A DNA stretch of 53,116 nucleotides from Cetobacterium somerae ATCC BAA-474 (GCF_000479045.1 NZ_KI518185.1:1-53116), one strand, 5' to 3'. Positions 34,801 through 43,095 are shown, counted from the first letter of the stretch. Made by a program: numbers and translations. Notes: generated by a model from the letters alone, not told the origin.

Positions 34801-35682
34801 TTAAATTTTATCTTTTAATTCTAAATAAAGATTATAAGCTTCAGCATCACTATAGTTTTCATGAACAATTTTTCCTACACATCTTGCCATAGCCTTAGGA
34901 TTTTCTGCTTGAAATATATTCCGTCCCATATCTACACCAGCAGCACCTTTACTTATAGCGTTATAAACTAATGTTAGAGCCTCTTTTTCAGGAAGCTTTT
35001 TTCCACCTGCTACAACAAGAGGTACTGGACATGCTGCGACCACTTTTTCAAAATCTTCACAATAGTAAGTTTTTATAATTTGACACCCAAACTCAGCTAA
35101 CATTCTAGTGGCTAATAGAAAAAACTTTGTTGTTCTCTCCATATCTTTTCCCACTGCAACTACTCCTAATGTTGGAATTCCATATCTATTTCCTGCGTCT
35201 ATTGTTTTCACTAAATTCTCAATAGAATCCTTTTGTCCAGGTGCTCCAATAAAGGTTTGAATAGCCATGCAACTTGCATTCATTCTAATGGCATCATCTA
35301 TATCTACACCTATAACTTCAAAAGACATATCATCATCTAAAACACTAGATCCAGCAGAACATCTAAGTGCAACACCTTTATTATAAATTGGTGGAACACA
35401 TGTTCTTATAGCGCCCCTAGTTCCCATTATACAATCAACCTCTTCTAAGAGATCTGGTAAAACCAAATCCAATCTTTCCAGTCCAGAAGTAGACCCCATT
35501 ATATATCCGTGATCAAAAGCTAACATAACTGTTTTCCCTGTTTTCGGATTAAATATTTTTGATAGACGATCTTTCATTCCCCAATCGATATTGTCCATAC
35601 CTTTTATATAAAAAGATTGATTGTGAAATGGTTTATCTATTCCATAATCTTTTGCTACTTTATTTCCATCTAAATCAGCCAT
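34801..35682 (-). CDS. lsrF: LsrF-like 3-hydroxy-2,4-pentadione-5-phosphate thiolase
   Basis: The 293-residue class I aldolase-fold protein resembles E. coli LsrF throughout. It starts MADLD and has IDWGMKDRLSKIFNPKTGK (about 32-50), VMLAFDHGYIMGSTSGLERLDL (about 52-73), CTRG-like GTRGAIRTCVPP and VVAGGKKLPEKEAL. The Schiff-base Lys is Lys204 in QIIKTYYCED, and GASGVDMGRNIFQ-like GAAGVDMGRNIFQAE is present. In enteric bacteria LsrF cleaves phosphorylated AI-2 breakdown product to acetyl-CoA and dihydroxyacetone phosphate. Here it lies behind dhaL-dhaK-like genes and before a VOC gene, with no Lsr transporter or LsrK kinase in the window. Related aldolases of the DhnA group act on other ketose phosphates, so the substrate is open. 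Confidence 0.85.
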   Translation of the reverse strand: MADLDGNKVAKDYGIDKPFHNQSFYIKGMDNIDWGMKDRLSKIFNPKTGKTVMLAFDHGYIMGSTSGLERLDLVLPDLLEEVDCIMGTRGAIRTCVPPIYNKGVALRCSAGSSVLDDDMSFEVIGVDIDDAIRMNASCMAIQTFIGAPGQKDSIENLVKTIDAGNRYGIPTLGVVAVGKDMERTTKFFLLATRMLAEFGCQIIKTYYCEDFEKVVAACPVPLVVAGGKKLPEKEALTLVYNAISKGAAGVDMGRNIFQAENPKAMARCVGKIVHENYSDAEAYNLYLELKDKI

Positions 35683-35700
35683 CCTCGTTCACTCCCCTAA

Positions 35701-36699
35701 TTATTTAGAAAAATATGGTGTTTTTGCAGAAACATTCCAGTAATCTAATAACTCCTCATCCATTCTAGCTATAAACATCTGGAACCCTGCTTGTTCTTGA
35801 ACTGTTAAAATTTCTCCTACCATATTGGCAACAACTTCAATTCCTAACTTTTCTAAATATTTAACACATCCACGGAAAAGTATAAGTTGCTCCATTAAAG
35901 TAGTTCCTCCAGATCCGTTTATGATAACCATAAGTTTTTCCCCTGTTTTTATATTCAAGTCTTTAAGAAGTGCTCCCATCATAATTTCAACAGTTTCATC
36001 TGCTGATTTCATAGGTTGACGCCCTCCTCCTCCCTCTCCATGTTGTCCCATTCCAATCTCCATATCTATATCCCCAAGGTCAGCAAATGGTGCCCCTGTT
36101 TGTGGATGTGTTGCTTCTCTAGCTGCAACTGCAATTGTCGCCATATTATCTGCAAATCTTTGAGCTATTTCTGCAACCTCTTCTAAAGTTTTTCCTGCTT
36201 TAGCTGCAGCTGCAGCAATTTTATATGTTGGAACACAACCAACTAGTCCTCTTCTATCATCACTGTTTTCTCTTGGAGCATTAGATACATCCTCTTGAGT
36301 TACAACTTTTATAACATTTAATCCCTGTTTTCTGGCCTCTTTCATTGTTAAGTTTGCTGTTAACATGTCACCTGCATGGTTTAAAACAACAAATAAAACA
36401 CCATGTCCTTTTTCAGCCATTTTAATCGCTTCTATACAGGCATGAGGACCTGGAGCTGCAAATATATCTCCAACTACTGAAATATCAATCATTCCATCTC
36501 CAACAAACCCAGATAAAGCCGGTTCATGTCCTGCTCCCCCTAAAGTTACAACAGTAACTCTATTGGCATCTTTTAAAGATTTTGATACAACTAGATTATT
36601 TGGTTTTAACTCTAGTATATCTTTATTTGCTAAAGCTAGTCCTTCTAATAACTCTGATGTTAACTTTGATGGATCATTAATAAACTTTTTCATTTTCAT
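35701..36699 (-). CDS. DhaK-type ketose kinase subunit with altered substrate site
   Basis: The 332-residue DhaK-fold protein has LGGAGHEPALSGFVGDGMIDISVVGDIFAAP (about 53-83), with His58 equivalent to E. coli His56. His220, in MEIGMGQHGEGGGGRQPM, corresponds to the His that forms the covalent hemiaminal with the substrate. Against the E. coli alignment the dihydroxyacetone-contacting Lys104 is Leu106 (FVVLNHAGD), and HGEPG is HGEGGGGRQ. Asp111 is kept. The protein probably binds a phosphorylatable ketone other than dihydroxyacetone. It pairs with the DhaL-like protein 37 bases upstream. No DhaM phosphotransferase gene is nearby, so ATP may be the donor. Confidence 0.85.
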   Translation of the reverse strand: MKMKKFINDPSKLTSELLEGLALANKDILELKPNNLVVSKSLKDANRVTVVTLGGAGHEPALSGFVGDGMIDISVVGDIFAAPGPHACIEAIKMAEKGHGVLFVVLNHAGDMLTANLTMKEARKQGLNVIKVVTQEDVSNAPRENSDDRRGLVGCVPTYKIAAAAAKAGKTLEEVAEIAQRFADNMATIAVAAREATHPQTGAPFADLGDIDMEIGMGQHGEGGGGRQPMKSADETVEIMMGALLKDLNIKTGEKLMVIINGSGGTTLMEQLILFRGCVKYLEKLGIEVVANMVGEILTVQEQAGFQMFIARMDEELLDYWNVSAKTPYFSK

Positions 36700-36736
36700 T
36701 AAAACTCCTCCTATTTTATATAATTAAAGTTAATAT

Positions 36737-37366
36737 CTATTTGCAACCTTCATATAAACCTAAAAATATATATGTACAACTTGTTGCTCCTGCATCAGGT
36801 GTTCCTATTGTTTGCTCTTTGTAACTTTTGGCTCTTCCAAACTTACTCACAAAATCTTTACTTTTCTCAGCTCCTTCAAGAGCAGCGTCTTTAGCTTTTG
36901 TTACTATATCAAGTATATCATCACTTGCATTTAATGCTGCTTCTGTAGCCGGTATAAGTGTATCCATCATAGTTTTGTCTCCAACTTTAGCTGTTGTTAA
37001 ATATTGTAACTCTGTTAATCCTGAGTCTAGTATTTTTTTTAATGTTTTTCCATCAGCTTCAACAATATCCTCATCTAAATCTTCACCTAATCCACTTAAA
37101 TATGTTCCATAAAGTGGTCCAGCAGATCCTCCATTTATATTTGTAACAGTATCTCCAATCTCTTGAAAAAACATTTTTAAAGATTGATCTTTATCTTTCC
37201 ACTCTTTGGCTTTATCACCTAAAACAACTCCAATTCTTTCAATTGTAATACCGTGGTCTCCATCTCCAAATTTAGAATCAATCTGTGATAAAATATCTTT
37301 ATTCTCTATCATAAGTTCTGAAATATTTTGAAAAATAGCTATCCATCTCTCTTTTGTTATAATCAT
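36737..37366 (-). CDS. DhaL-type ADP-binding kinase subunit
   Basis: The 209-residue helical-barrel nucleotide-binding partner of DhaK keeps the Mg-binding aspartates in IDSKFGDGDHG (Asp30, Asp35, Asp37, the same numbers as E. coli DhaL). NINGGSAGPLYGTYLSGLG, VGDKTMMDTLIPATEA and IGTPDAGATSCTYIFLGL line the nucleotide site. I choose the ATG at 37366, preceded by AGAGGTG. The reading further upstream extends into the promoter. It is the first gene after the TTGACA/TATATA promoter of this unit and lies 37 bases before the DhaK-like gene. Confidence 0.9.
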   Translation of the reverse strand: MIITKERWIAIFQNISELMIENKDILSQIDSKFGDGDHGITIERIGVVLGDKAKEWKDKDQSLKMFFQEIGDTVTNINGGSAGPLYGTYLSGLGEDLDEDIVEADGKTLKKILDSGLTELQYLTTAKVGDKTMMDTLIPATEAALNASDDILDIVTKAKDAALEGAEKSKDFVSKFGRAKSYKEQTIGTPDAGATSCTYIFLGLYEGCK

Positions 37367-37406
37367 ATCTTCACCTCTTAAAAATAGATTTTTTTCTTTT
37401 AATATG

Positions 37407-37435
37407 TATATAACCTTTGTTCTGACAAATGTCAA
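37407..37435 (-). promoter_or_regulatory. Promoter with overlapping palindromic operator of the dhaL-dhaK-lsrF unit
   Basis: On the minus strand TTGACA (plus 37430-37435) and TATATA (plus 37407-37412) are 17 bases apart. A perfect palindrome, TGACA-TT-TGTCA (plus 37423-37434), overlaps the -35, and a second inverted repeat, TTTGT-CAGA-ACAAA, lies in the spacer. Repression by the SorC-type regulator encoded just upstream is likely. Confidence 0.75.
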
Positions 37436-37460
37436 ATTTTTTTATTTCAATAATTTTAAT

Positions 37461-37488
37461 AAAAAAAGAAGCTTACCCAAGCTTCTTA
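37461..37488 (-). terminator. Terminator behind the SorC-type regulator gene
   Basis: On the minus strand AAGAAGCTT-GGGT-AAGCTTCTT is followed by TTTTTTATT. It separates the regulator transcript from the kinase-aldolase transcript. Confidence 0.85.
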
Positions 37489-37509
37489 AATTTTATTATA
37501 TATTTATTT

Positions 37510-38442
37510 TTAAATTAGATTAGCTACATCACTATCAATAATTATATGAGTAAAAAAACCTGTTTTTAAAGCTCCTATAACTGCTGATGGGTGAACTCTT
37601 TTATTTATTATACCAATTACTTTTTTATTACTTTTTAAACTTTCTAATGTAATTTGAATGGAAAAATCATTTTCTCCTTTTAAAATATTTCCATTAATAT
37701 CAAAGTAATAACTTAAAAATATTCCAACAGCCTTCTCCTCTTGTAAAACTTTTCCAAATCTTGCTTCTGTGGCTAAATCTGGTGCTGATGGAAAATTTCT
37801 TATCTGTACTATTGAGCAATCTATTTTATTCCAATAATATGAAACCTCTCTTAAATTTTCCGTTTTTAAAAACATCTCTTTTTCAATATTCGATGAACAT
37901 AAAAATGGTAAATATAAATATTTTGAAATTAAATTAGTTTTTTCTGAAAGCATTCTTATAAGTTCATTTGTATGATAATTTCTATGAGAAACTGGTGCAT
38001 TTCCTATTAGTGGCACAACAGTTCCAGAAAAAATATGTCGATCTTTACTATCTATCCTTTCTAAAATTCCACCTATTGTATTTCCCCATCCAATACCTAA
38101 TATTTGACTATTTTTATACTGATTAAAAATATATTCTAAAGAGTAATCCATAAATATCTGATCATTTAAATTTTTATTGCTACTTGATGGAACTATATAC
38201 ACATCTTTTAAATTATACTTTTTACATAACTCCTCTGATCTACTCTCTTGAACATTATCTTTTAAAATATCATTTATTTCTATTTTTACTAATCCTAACT
38301 CTCTAGCCTCTGTTAAAAATTTACTAATTAAAGGACGAGAAACTCCAACTATTTTTGCAATTTCACTTTGAGTCATATTTTCTAAATAATACAACTTTGC
38401 AATAGATATTAATCTCTGAATTTTTTCATTATCTGTGCTCAT
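37510..38442 (-). CDS. SorC/DeoR-like sugar-binding regulator (LsrR family)
   Basis: The 310-residue regulator has an N-terminal helix-turn-helix (about 8-55, YYLENMTQSEIAKIVGVSRPLISKFLTEARELGLVKIEI) and the C-terminal sugar-phosphate-binding domain of the SorC family (about 70-305, with ILGIGWGNTIGGIL and VIGIINKRVHPSAVIGALKTGFFTHIIID). LsrR, the AI-2 repressor, belongs to this family, and members sense phosphorylated sugars. The gene is directly upstream of the dhaL-dhaK-lsrF-VOC genes and separated from them by a terminator and an operator-promoter. It lies 3 bases behind the Mga/BglG-like gene, so both regulators share one transcript. Confidence 0.88.
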   Translation of the reverse strand: MSTDNEKIQRLISIAKLYYLENMTQSEIAKIVGVSRPLISKFLTEARELGLVKIEINDILKDNVQESRSEELCKKYNLKDVYIVPSSSNKNLNDQIFMDYSLEYIFNQYKNSQILGIGWGNTIGGILERIDSKDRHIFSGTVVPLIGNAPVSHRNYHTNELIRMLSEKTNLISKYLYLPFLCSSNIEKEMFLKTENLREVSYYWNKIDCSIVQIRNFPSAPDLATEARFGKVLQEEKAVGIFLSYYFDINGNILKGENDFSIQITLESLKSNKKVIGIINKRVHPSAVIGALKTGFFTHIIIDSDVANLI

Positions 38443-38445
38443 ACA

Positions 38446-39831
38446 CTACTCCTTATTTAATCCTCTTTTTAAAGCATGATTTTCTAAGATTTCATAAATT
38501 TTAATATTACTATATGAATCAATTAAAATTGAATCATAAGATATTTTACTATCACTTATAATAATATCATAGTTTTTTTTCAGAGTAGCCACATCTCTTT
38601 GATAAAATAGTATTGGTTCAACATCAAAATTAACAGTTGGAATATATCTTTTTAAATATACATTAAATGCACTTTTTTTATTAATTACTGCATCTTGAAA
38701 TAGAAGTAATACATTTTTTATATCACTAAGATTTTCCTCTATTATAATAGTTTTCAGCACAAAAGCTATTATATATTTATCAGCAAGATACATTTTATAT
38801 GAGTACTCCTCTAAAAATTTATCTAGTTTTTCTAAAATTTTTAATTGAGCTTTATCTCTCTTTAAATTTGAAATTTTTAAAATATTATTCTCAAATTTAA
38901 AAAATGAAAGATAAACTTTATTGAAAAGTAATCTGTATAAATCTTTATTTGACATTTGTAACTTAAAATATTTTTTTAAATCCTCTATAAATTTTGAACT
39001 TTTATTAATTAATGTTCCATCCATTTGCCCCTCTTCATAGGAGAATGAAAATAAAAATTCCACTAGTTGTTTTTTATATTCATCATTAAAACCTGCGCCG
39101 TGTTTGTACACTAAATTTTTTAATTTTATAAATTTCTCTATATTTGAGTCTTTATCTATTTTAAAATTAAATCCTCCAAATAGATCAACACAAATTTCTA
39201 AAGTATGAACAAAAGAAAGCATAACATAGTTTATAGATATATCTGAACTATTTAAAATAGGATACAGTTTTTCCATACGTTCTTTTGTGTCAAATTTTTT
39301 TATACTATCTAATAGTTTTTTTCTACTTGGAACTAGAATATCCTCCTCTATAAAAAATATCATTAATTTTTTACAAAAAGTTCCTTTATCAATTTGACTT
39401 AAATTTTTTAAAACTAAACCTTTTCCATGGACATATTCATAAGTTGTTCCATTTTTTGCAAAAGTCTCTTTCACAGTTTTAAAAGCTCTTAAAATTGTGC
39501 TTCTAGATATATCTAAATTTTCTTTCTCTTTTTCTAAATTCAGAAATCCTGTAGCTATAAATTTAATATATAGGTAATCTATTTTTTCTGTTAATGTTAA
39601 TGTGTTGAAATTGTTAAATAGTGTTTTCATTTGTTGATTTGAAAGATTTAAAGAGTATAAGTTTTCACTCTTTTCTATTGTTGGTAAATTAATTGATTTT
39701 AAAAATTCGTTAAATTGTAATATAGATTTTATTATAGAACTCTTTTCTACTTCTAAATACAACTGCATATCATCTACAGACATTTCGCTCTGAGATAAAA
39801 TTTTAAGAATATTGGCAGCTGTTGTATTCAT
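38446..39831 (-). CDS. Mga/BglG-like transcriptional regulator
   Basis: The 461-residue protein has two N-terminal helix-turn-helix segments (about 1-60, and about 85-145 with LDISRSTILRAFKTVKETFAKNGTTYEYVHGKGLVL) and a long helical region (about 150-400) of the PRD or Mga type with no PTS EIIA/B domain. The C-terminal part (VATLKKNYDIIISDSKISYDSILID) resembles the end of an EIIB-like fold. I use the ATG at 39831, preceded by GGGGGTGG. An upstream ATG at 39861 lacks a site. It is the first of two adjacent regulator genes. A related protein is encoded at 51,361-52,782. The target is unknown. Confidence 0.75.
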   Translation of the reverse strand: MNTTAANILKILSQSEMSVDDMQLYLEVEKSSIIKSILQFNEFLKSINLPTIEKSENLYSLNLSNQQMKTLFNNFNTLTLTEKIDYLYIKFIATGFLNLEKEKENLDISRSTILRAFKTVKETFAKNGTTYEYVHGKGLVLKNLSQIDKGTFCKKLMIFFIEEDILVPSRKKLLDSIKKFDTKERMEKLYPILNSSDISINYVMLSFVHTLEICVDLFGGFNFKIDKDSNIEKFIKLKNLVYKHGAGFNDEYKKQLVEFLFSFSYEEGQMDGTLINKSSKFIEDLKKYFKLQMSNKDLYRLLFNKVYLSFFKFENNILKISNLKRDKAQLKILEKLDKFLEEYSYKMYLADKYIIAFVLKTIIIEENLSDIKNVLLLFQDAVINKKSAFNVYLKRYIPTVNFDVEPILFYQRDVATLKKNYDIIISDSKISYDSILIDSYSNIKIYEILENHALKRGLNKE

Positions 39832-39937
39832 TATACCACCCCCTACTATACATGTTATCATATATTGGGAAATCTGAAAAGAGTTGATATTTATTTTTTA
39901 TTATTAATTGATTATAGGACTAAAGATATTTGTAAAA

Positions 39938-39966
39938 ATAAAATGGAGCTAATTATTAGCTCCATT
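39938..39966 (-). terminator. Terminator of the 100-residue exported protein gene
   Basis: AATGGAGCTAAT and ATTAGCTCCATT form a 12-base perfect stem with AT-rich flanks, just behind the stop codon of the minus-strand gene. Confidence 0.8.
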
Positions 39967-39970
39967 TCTC

Positions 39971-40273
39971 TTATAACTCTATCTCTCCTACATCTAACTT
40001 TTCTACAAATTTAAATGTAGAATCTATCTTTTTTAATATAAATATTTTTTCTTTAACTATTTGTCCACCAAAATCACTATATGCTTGATACTTTACTTTT
40101 TGAGCATATATATTCTCCTCTAGTTGTACAACTTTACCAGCCTCTAAGACCTTTGTAGCTGGGGAGTTAAAATAGTCTCCTAATGCGAAGGCTACTCCAG
40201 TTCTATATGATGTCTTTGGTGCTGAATAACTCAATGTAGAAAGTGCTAGTAAAAATAAAAACGCTTTTTTCAT
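39971..40273 (-). CDS. Small exported hypothetical protein (100 residues)
   Basis: A clear signal peptide (MKKAFLFLLALSTLSYSA, about 1-18) is followed by a beta-rich, mostly polar mature part of 80 residues with no cysteines. It ends IDSTFKFVEKLDVGEIEL. I do not recognise a family. The gene stands alone, with a terminator directly behind and GGAGG before the ATG. A periplasmic or secreted location follows from the signal. The function is unknown. Confidence 0.75.
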   Translation of the reverse strand: MKKAFLFLLALSTLSYSAPKTSYRTGVAFALGDYFNSPATKVLEAGKVVQLEENIYAQKVKYQAYSDFGGQIVKEKIFILKKIDSTFKFVEKLDVGEIEL

Positions 40274-40388
40274 AGTGTGTACCTCCCTAGGATATTATTA
40301 TTCATGATATCAATTATACCCTACTTAAGTATCATTTCAAAATATAATTTTTATATAATTATCATTTTGATTCACTTTAAAACGAATT

Positions 40389-41012
40389 TTATTTAAAAAG
40401 TTTTTTATGATAATATGTATCTGATATATATAATGGTGCTAAAGGATTGTGTCCTGTAACTCTATCTTTTACAGCTAAAACTGTTGCTGGAGCCTCTGAA
40501 TACTTCATAAAAAGAGAGTCGTGACCTACACAAAGTCCTAACATAACATTTAACTGTGTTCCCATTTTATTAAGAAGCCTTGCTTGACCAATAGGATTAC
40601 AAATTACCTCATTAGTTCCAGGTCTAACCTTTTCACAGTCAGATATACCTATAAACTCCTTTGGCACAGAACCATTTTTGCAAATTATTGAACATACCTC
40701 AAAATCTCTATTTTTAAGTATTTTTGTAAAAATCTCAGCTTCATTTCTAAGTCCAACACAAAATGCTAATCCTATTTTTGTAAAGTTATTTTTTTTAGCG
40801 AACTCCATTATCTCTTCTACCCTAGTTAATCTACAATAGCCTTCACTTTCAACTAAAGCTGAATTATGAGCTAATTTATAATTTTCCTCATCTAAATATA
40901 AGAGTTTATTCTCCTCTTGAAACTCTCTATCTCGACTTGGACAATTTTTAGGCATTTTTTCATAATTTTGTTCTCTACACCCATGAACTTTACAATTTGC
41001 ACAACTATACAT
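40389..41012 (-). CDS. DUF1847 family Cys-rich protein
   Basis: The 207-residue protein has an N-terminal cysteine cluster (MYSCANCKVHGCREQ, plus NCPS) and the family core EGYCRLTRVEEIMEFAKKNNFTKIGLAFCVGLRNEAEIF. Further conserved cysteines lie in VICNPIGQARLLN and VMLGLCVGHDSLFMK. The spacing suggests metal or iron-sulfur binding. The family (metal-binding-domain-containing, found in anaerobes) has no established reaction. It lies 12 bases behind the cytosolic PEBP gene and is probably cotranscribed with it. Confidence 0.85.
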   Translation of the reverse strand: MYSCANCKVHGCREQNYEKMPKNCPSRDREFQEENKLLYLDEENYKLAHNSALVESEGYCRLTRVEEIMEFAKKNNFTKIGLAFCVGLRNEAEIFTKILKNRDFEVCSIICKNGSVPKEFIGISDCEKVRPGTNEVICNPIGQARLLNKMGTQLNVMLGLCVGHDSLFMKYSEAPATVLAVKDRVTGHNPLAPLYISDTYYHKKLFK

Positions 41013-41024
41013 TTTTTCTCCTCC

Positions 41025-41540
41025 CTATACTCTATATATCCCCTCTGTTTCTGCTTCCTCTAATATATGACCTTTTATCTCTTTATAAGCTTCATTTAAA
41101 TAAAATCCAGTTTTTAAATTTGGAATATTATCTAAGGCATATATTTTTACTTCATATATATGGTCTTTATCTGGTGGAGTTGGCCCACCATAAAATGTCG
41201 CTCTTTCTTTTGGTAATCCAACTAGCTTTGATGCCCAACTATTTATTCCTTGAATTATATTTTTATCCATTCTACTTGCATCCTCTTTTAATTCAGTATA
41301 ATTTTTTGGAACTAGTGCTATCCAGTGTATCCAAGAAAACCCAGCTACAGGAATTGCATCATAGTCTTGCATAACAACCAAAAAACTTTCTGTTTCTTCT
41401 GGAGCATTTTCCCATTTTAAACTTAAAGATTTTGAGGGCATATTATCTATCCATAGATCTCCATGTTTTCCAAACTCATCTTTAATATAACCATCTTTAA
41501 TACTATCACTTTTCAATATAAAATTTCCACTTTTTTTCAT
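41025..41540 (-). CDS. YbhB/YbcL family (PEBP-like) protein, cytosolic form
   Basis: The 171-residue phosphatidylethanolamine-binding-protein fold has VVMQDYDAIPVAGFSWIHWIAL (about 50-72) and YGGPTPPDKDHIYEVKIYALDN (about 117-138), the two signature loops of the ligand pocket. There is no signal peptide. A secreted relative is encoded at 50,254-50,811. The function of bacterial members is unclear. It is cotranscribed with the DUF1847 gene (12-base gap). Confidence 0.9.
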   Translation of the reverse strand: MKKSGNFILKSDSIKDGYIKDEFGKHGDLWIDNMPSKSLSLKWENAPEETESFLVVMQDYDAIPVAGFSWIHWIALVPKNYTELKEDASRMDKNIIQGINSWASKLVGLPKERATFYGGPTPPDKDHIYEVKIYALDNIPNLKTGFYLNEAYKEIKGHILEEAETEGIYRV

Positions 41541-41689
41541 TTTTCCTCCTTAGACTCTTTTTTCTTTCTTATTCAAAAAAAATACTGATATCCTCTTTGA
41601 ATTTTTTACAGGAATATAGATATAAAATTCGTAAAAGTATTTCAAATGGATTTCATTTTATTGCATCTATATTCTCAGGAGGTTTTCTT

Positions 41690-42376
41690 ATGAATAAAAA
41701 AGTTTTAGTTGTTGTTACAAATGTTTCAAAATACTCAAATGTTAACAGAGCCACAGGTTTATGGTTAGGTGAAGCTGTTCACTTTGTTGAAGTTATGGAA
41801 AACAATGGCTTTGAAGTAACTTATGTTAGCCCTTTAGGTGGATATACACCTATTGATCCACATAGTATTGAGCCTGAAATGATGTCTGATTTAGATTGGA
41901 AATTTTATACTGATCGAAAATTCATGAACGCTCTTGGAACTACCGTTCCTGCTAAAGATATTAACTATAATGATTACTCTATTATATATTATACTGGAGG
42001 ACATGGAGTTATTTGGGACTTCCCTAATGATAAAAAACTACAAGAGATTGCTATTGGTATTTGGAACAATGGTGGAATTGTTTCAGCTGTTTGTCACGGA
42101 TTAGCTGGACTGTTAAATATAAAAGATAGTTCTGGAGAGTATTTAATAAAGGATAAAAAAGTTACAGGATTCTCTGATAGTGAGGAAAAAGAGGTTCAAC
42201 TTGATAAGCTTGTTCCATATTTAACAGAGGATGAACTTGTTAAAAGAGGGGCTAAATATAGTAAAACTGATAATTGGGGAGAGTACGCTGTTGCTGATGG
42301 AAGATTAGTTACAGGACAAAACCCTGCATCTGGAGCTGCTGTTGCTAGAGAGATTTTAAAGGTTTTACAAAAATAA
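41690..42376 (+). CDS. Type 1 glutamine amidotransferase domain protein, DJ-1/PfpI superfamily
   Basis: The 228-residue member of the DJ-1/PfpI superfamily is closest in layout to Hsp31-type proteins. The likely active-site residues are Glu28 (GLWLGEAVHF), Cys135 and His136 (VSAVCHGLAGLL). IIYYTGGHGVIWDFP and TGFSDSEEKEVQ are also typical. Relatives act as glyoxalase III or deglycase and chaperone-like proteins. Which applies is unknown. The ATG at 41690 is preceded by AGGAGG. An upstream ATG at 41597 would add 31 residues without a ribosome site. It is divergent from the PEBP gene. Confidence 0.88.
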   Translation: MNKKVLVVVTNVSKYSNVNRATGLWLGEAVHFVEVMENNGFEVTYVSPLGGYTPIDPHSIEPEMMSDLDWKFYTDRKFMNALGTTVPAKDINYNDYSIIYYTGGHGVIWDFPNDKKLQEIAIGIWNNGGIVSAVCHGLAGLLNIKDSSGEYLIKDKKVTGFSDSEEKEVQLDKLVPYLTEDELVKRGAKYSKTDNWGEYAVADGRLVTGQNPASGAAVAREILKVLQK

Positions 42377-42463
42377 TCTTTTAATAAAAAATCTTTCCTT
42401 GAATTAATTCAGAAAAAGCTTTATACTATACAATATTGTGTAATTTTATAATGGAGAGATATT

Positions 42464-42823
42464 ATGAATAAATTGATTATTAAATTTTTTAAAAAGTTTC
42501 AAGGAAGAAAAATTAGTTCTCAAGATTTAAAACTAGCTTTGAAAAAAGCTATGAATTTAGGCGCTAGTGCTGAAGATTTCCTTCTTATTATTAATTTAGT
42601 AAAAGATACAAAAAACAGAAAATATAAACTAGATAAAAAGTATTTAGTTATTTTAACTGCTGCAATTATATATGTTATCGTTCCTATTGATGCTGTTTCA
42701 GATTTAATTCCTGGAGTTGGCTGGATTGACGATGCCACTTTAATTGGATACGTTGCTAGAGGTTATGCTGAAGTTTTAAAAGACTATAAAGATTTTTGTA
42801 ATAAAAAGAAGGAGCTTGCTTAG
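42464..42823 (+). CDS. YkvA/DUF1232 family membrane protein
   Basis: The 119-residue protein has the DUF1232 core YLVILTAAIIYVIVPIDAVSDLIPGVGWIDDATLIGYV (about 62-99), in which VPIDAVSDLIPGVGWIDD is the signature and the preceding stretch is a membrane helix. An amphipathic, basic N-terminal part (about 1-45) precedes it. The family is widespread and without a clear role. GAGAG precedes the ATG. The terminator hairpin overlaps the stop codon. Confidence 0.88.
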   Translation: MNKLIIKFFKKFQGRKISSQDLKLALKKAMNLGASAEDFLLIINLVKDTKNRKYKLDKKYLVILTAAIIYVIVPIDAVSDLIPGVGWIDDATLIGYVARGYAEVLKDYKDFCNKKKELA

Positions 42824-42836
42824 AGCTCCTTTTTTA
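42808..42836. terminator. Terminator overlapping the YkvA stop codon
   Basis: AAGGAGCT and AGCTCCTT with a 7-base loop that contains the stop codon are followed by TTTTT. It also faces the convergent 83-residue gene. Confidence 0.8.
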
Positions 42837-42843
42837 ATTTTTA

Positions 42844-43095
42844 CTATTTTTTGTCTTTCTCTTCTTTTTCGTGTTCCTCTTTTTCTTTATGCTTTTCTTC
42901 AATTTCAAATAGTAGCATCTTTATATCTAAAAGTTCTGCTGCAATTAGTCTATCAAAGTTATCTTTATAAATTTTCTCTAATTTTTTAAATCTATCCCAA
43001 AAGTCCTCCACTTCCTCTTTTTTAGCAGGCTCATCTTTTTTTAAGCTCTCCTTTGCCTCATCTTTTAGTTCATCTAGTTTTTTCTTATTTTCCAT
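42844..43095 (-). CDS. Small charged coiled-coil hypothetical protein (83 residues)
   Basis: I do not recognise this protein. It is almost wholly helical and charged: ENKKKLDELKDEAKESLKKDEP, then EDFWDRFKKLEKIYKDNFDRLIAAELLDIKMLLFEIEEK, then a Lys/Glu tail (HKEKEEHEKEEKDKK). There is no membrane segment. The ATG at 43095 has AAAGGAG upstream. An in-frame ATG at 43149 lacks one. It lies 68 bases behind the second autotransporter on the minus strand, with no terminator visible between them, so it may be its downstream partner. Confidence 0.6.
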   Translation of the reverse strand: MENKKKLDELKDEAKESLKKDEPAKKEEVEDFWDRFKKLEKIYKDNFDRLIAAELLDIKMLLFEIEEKHKEKEEHEKEEKDKK

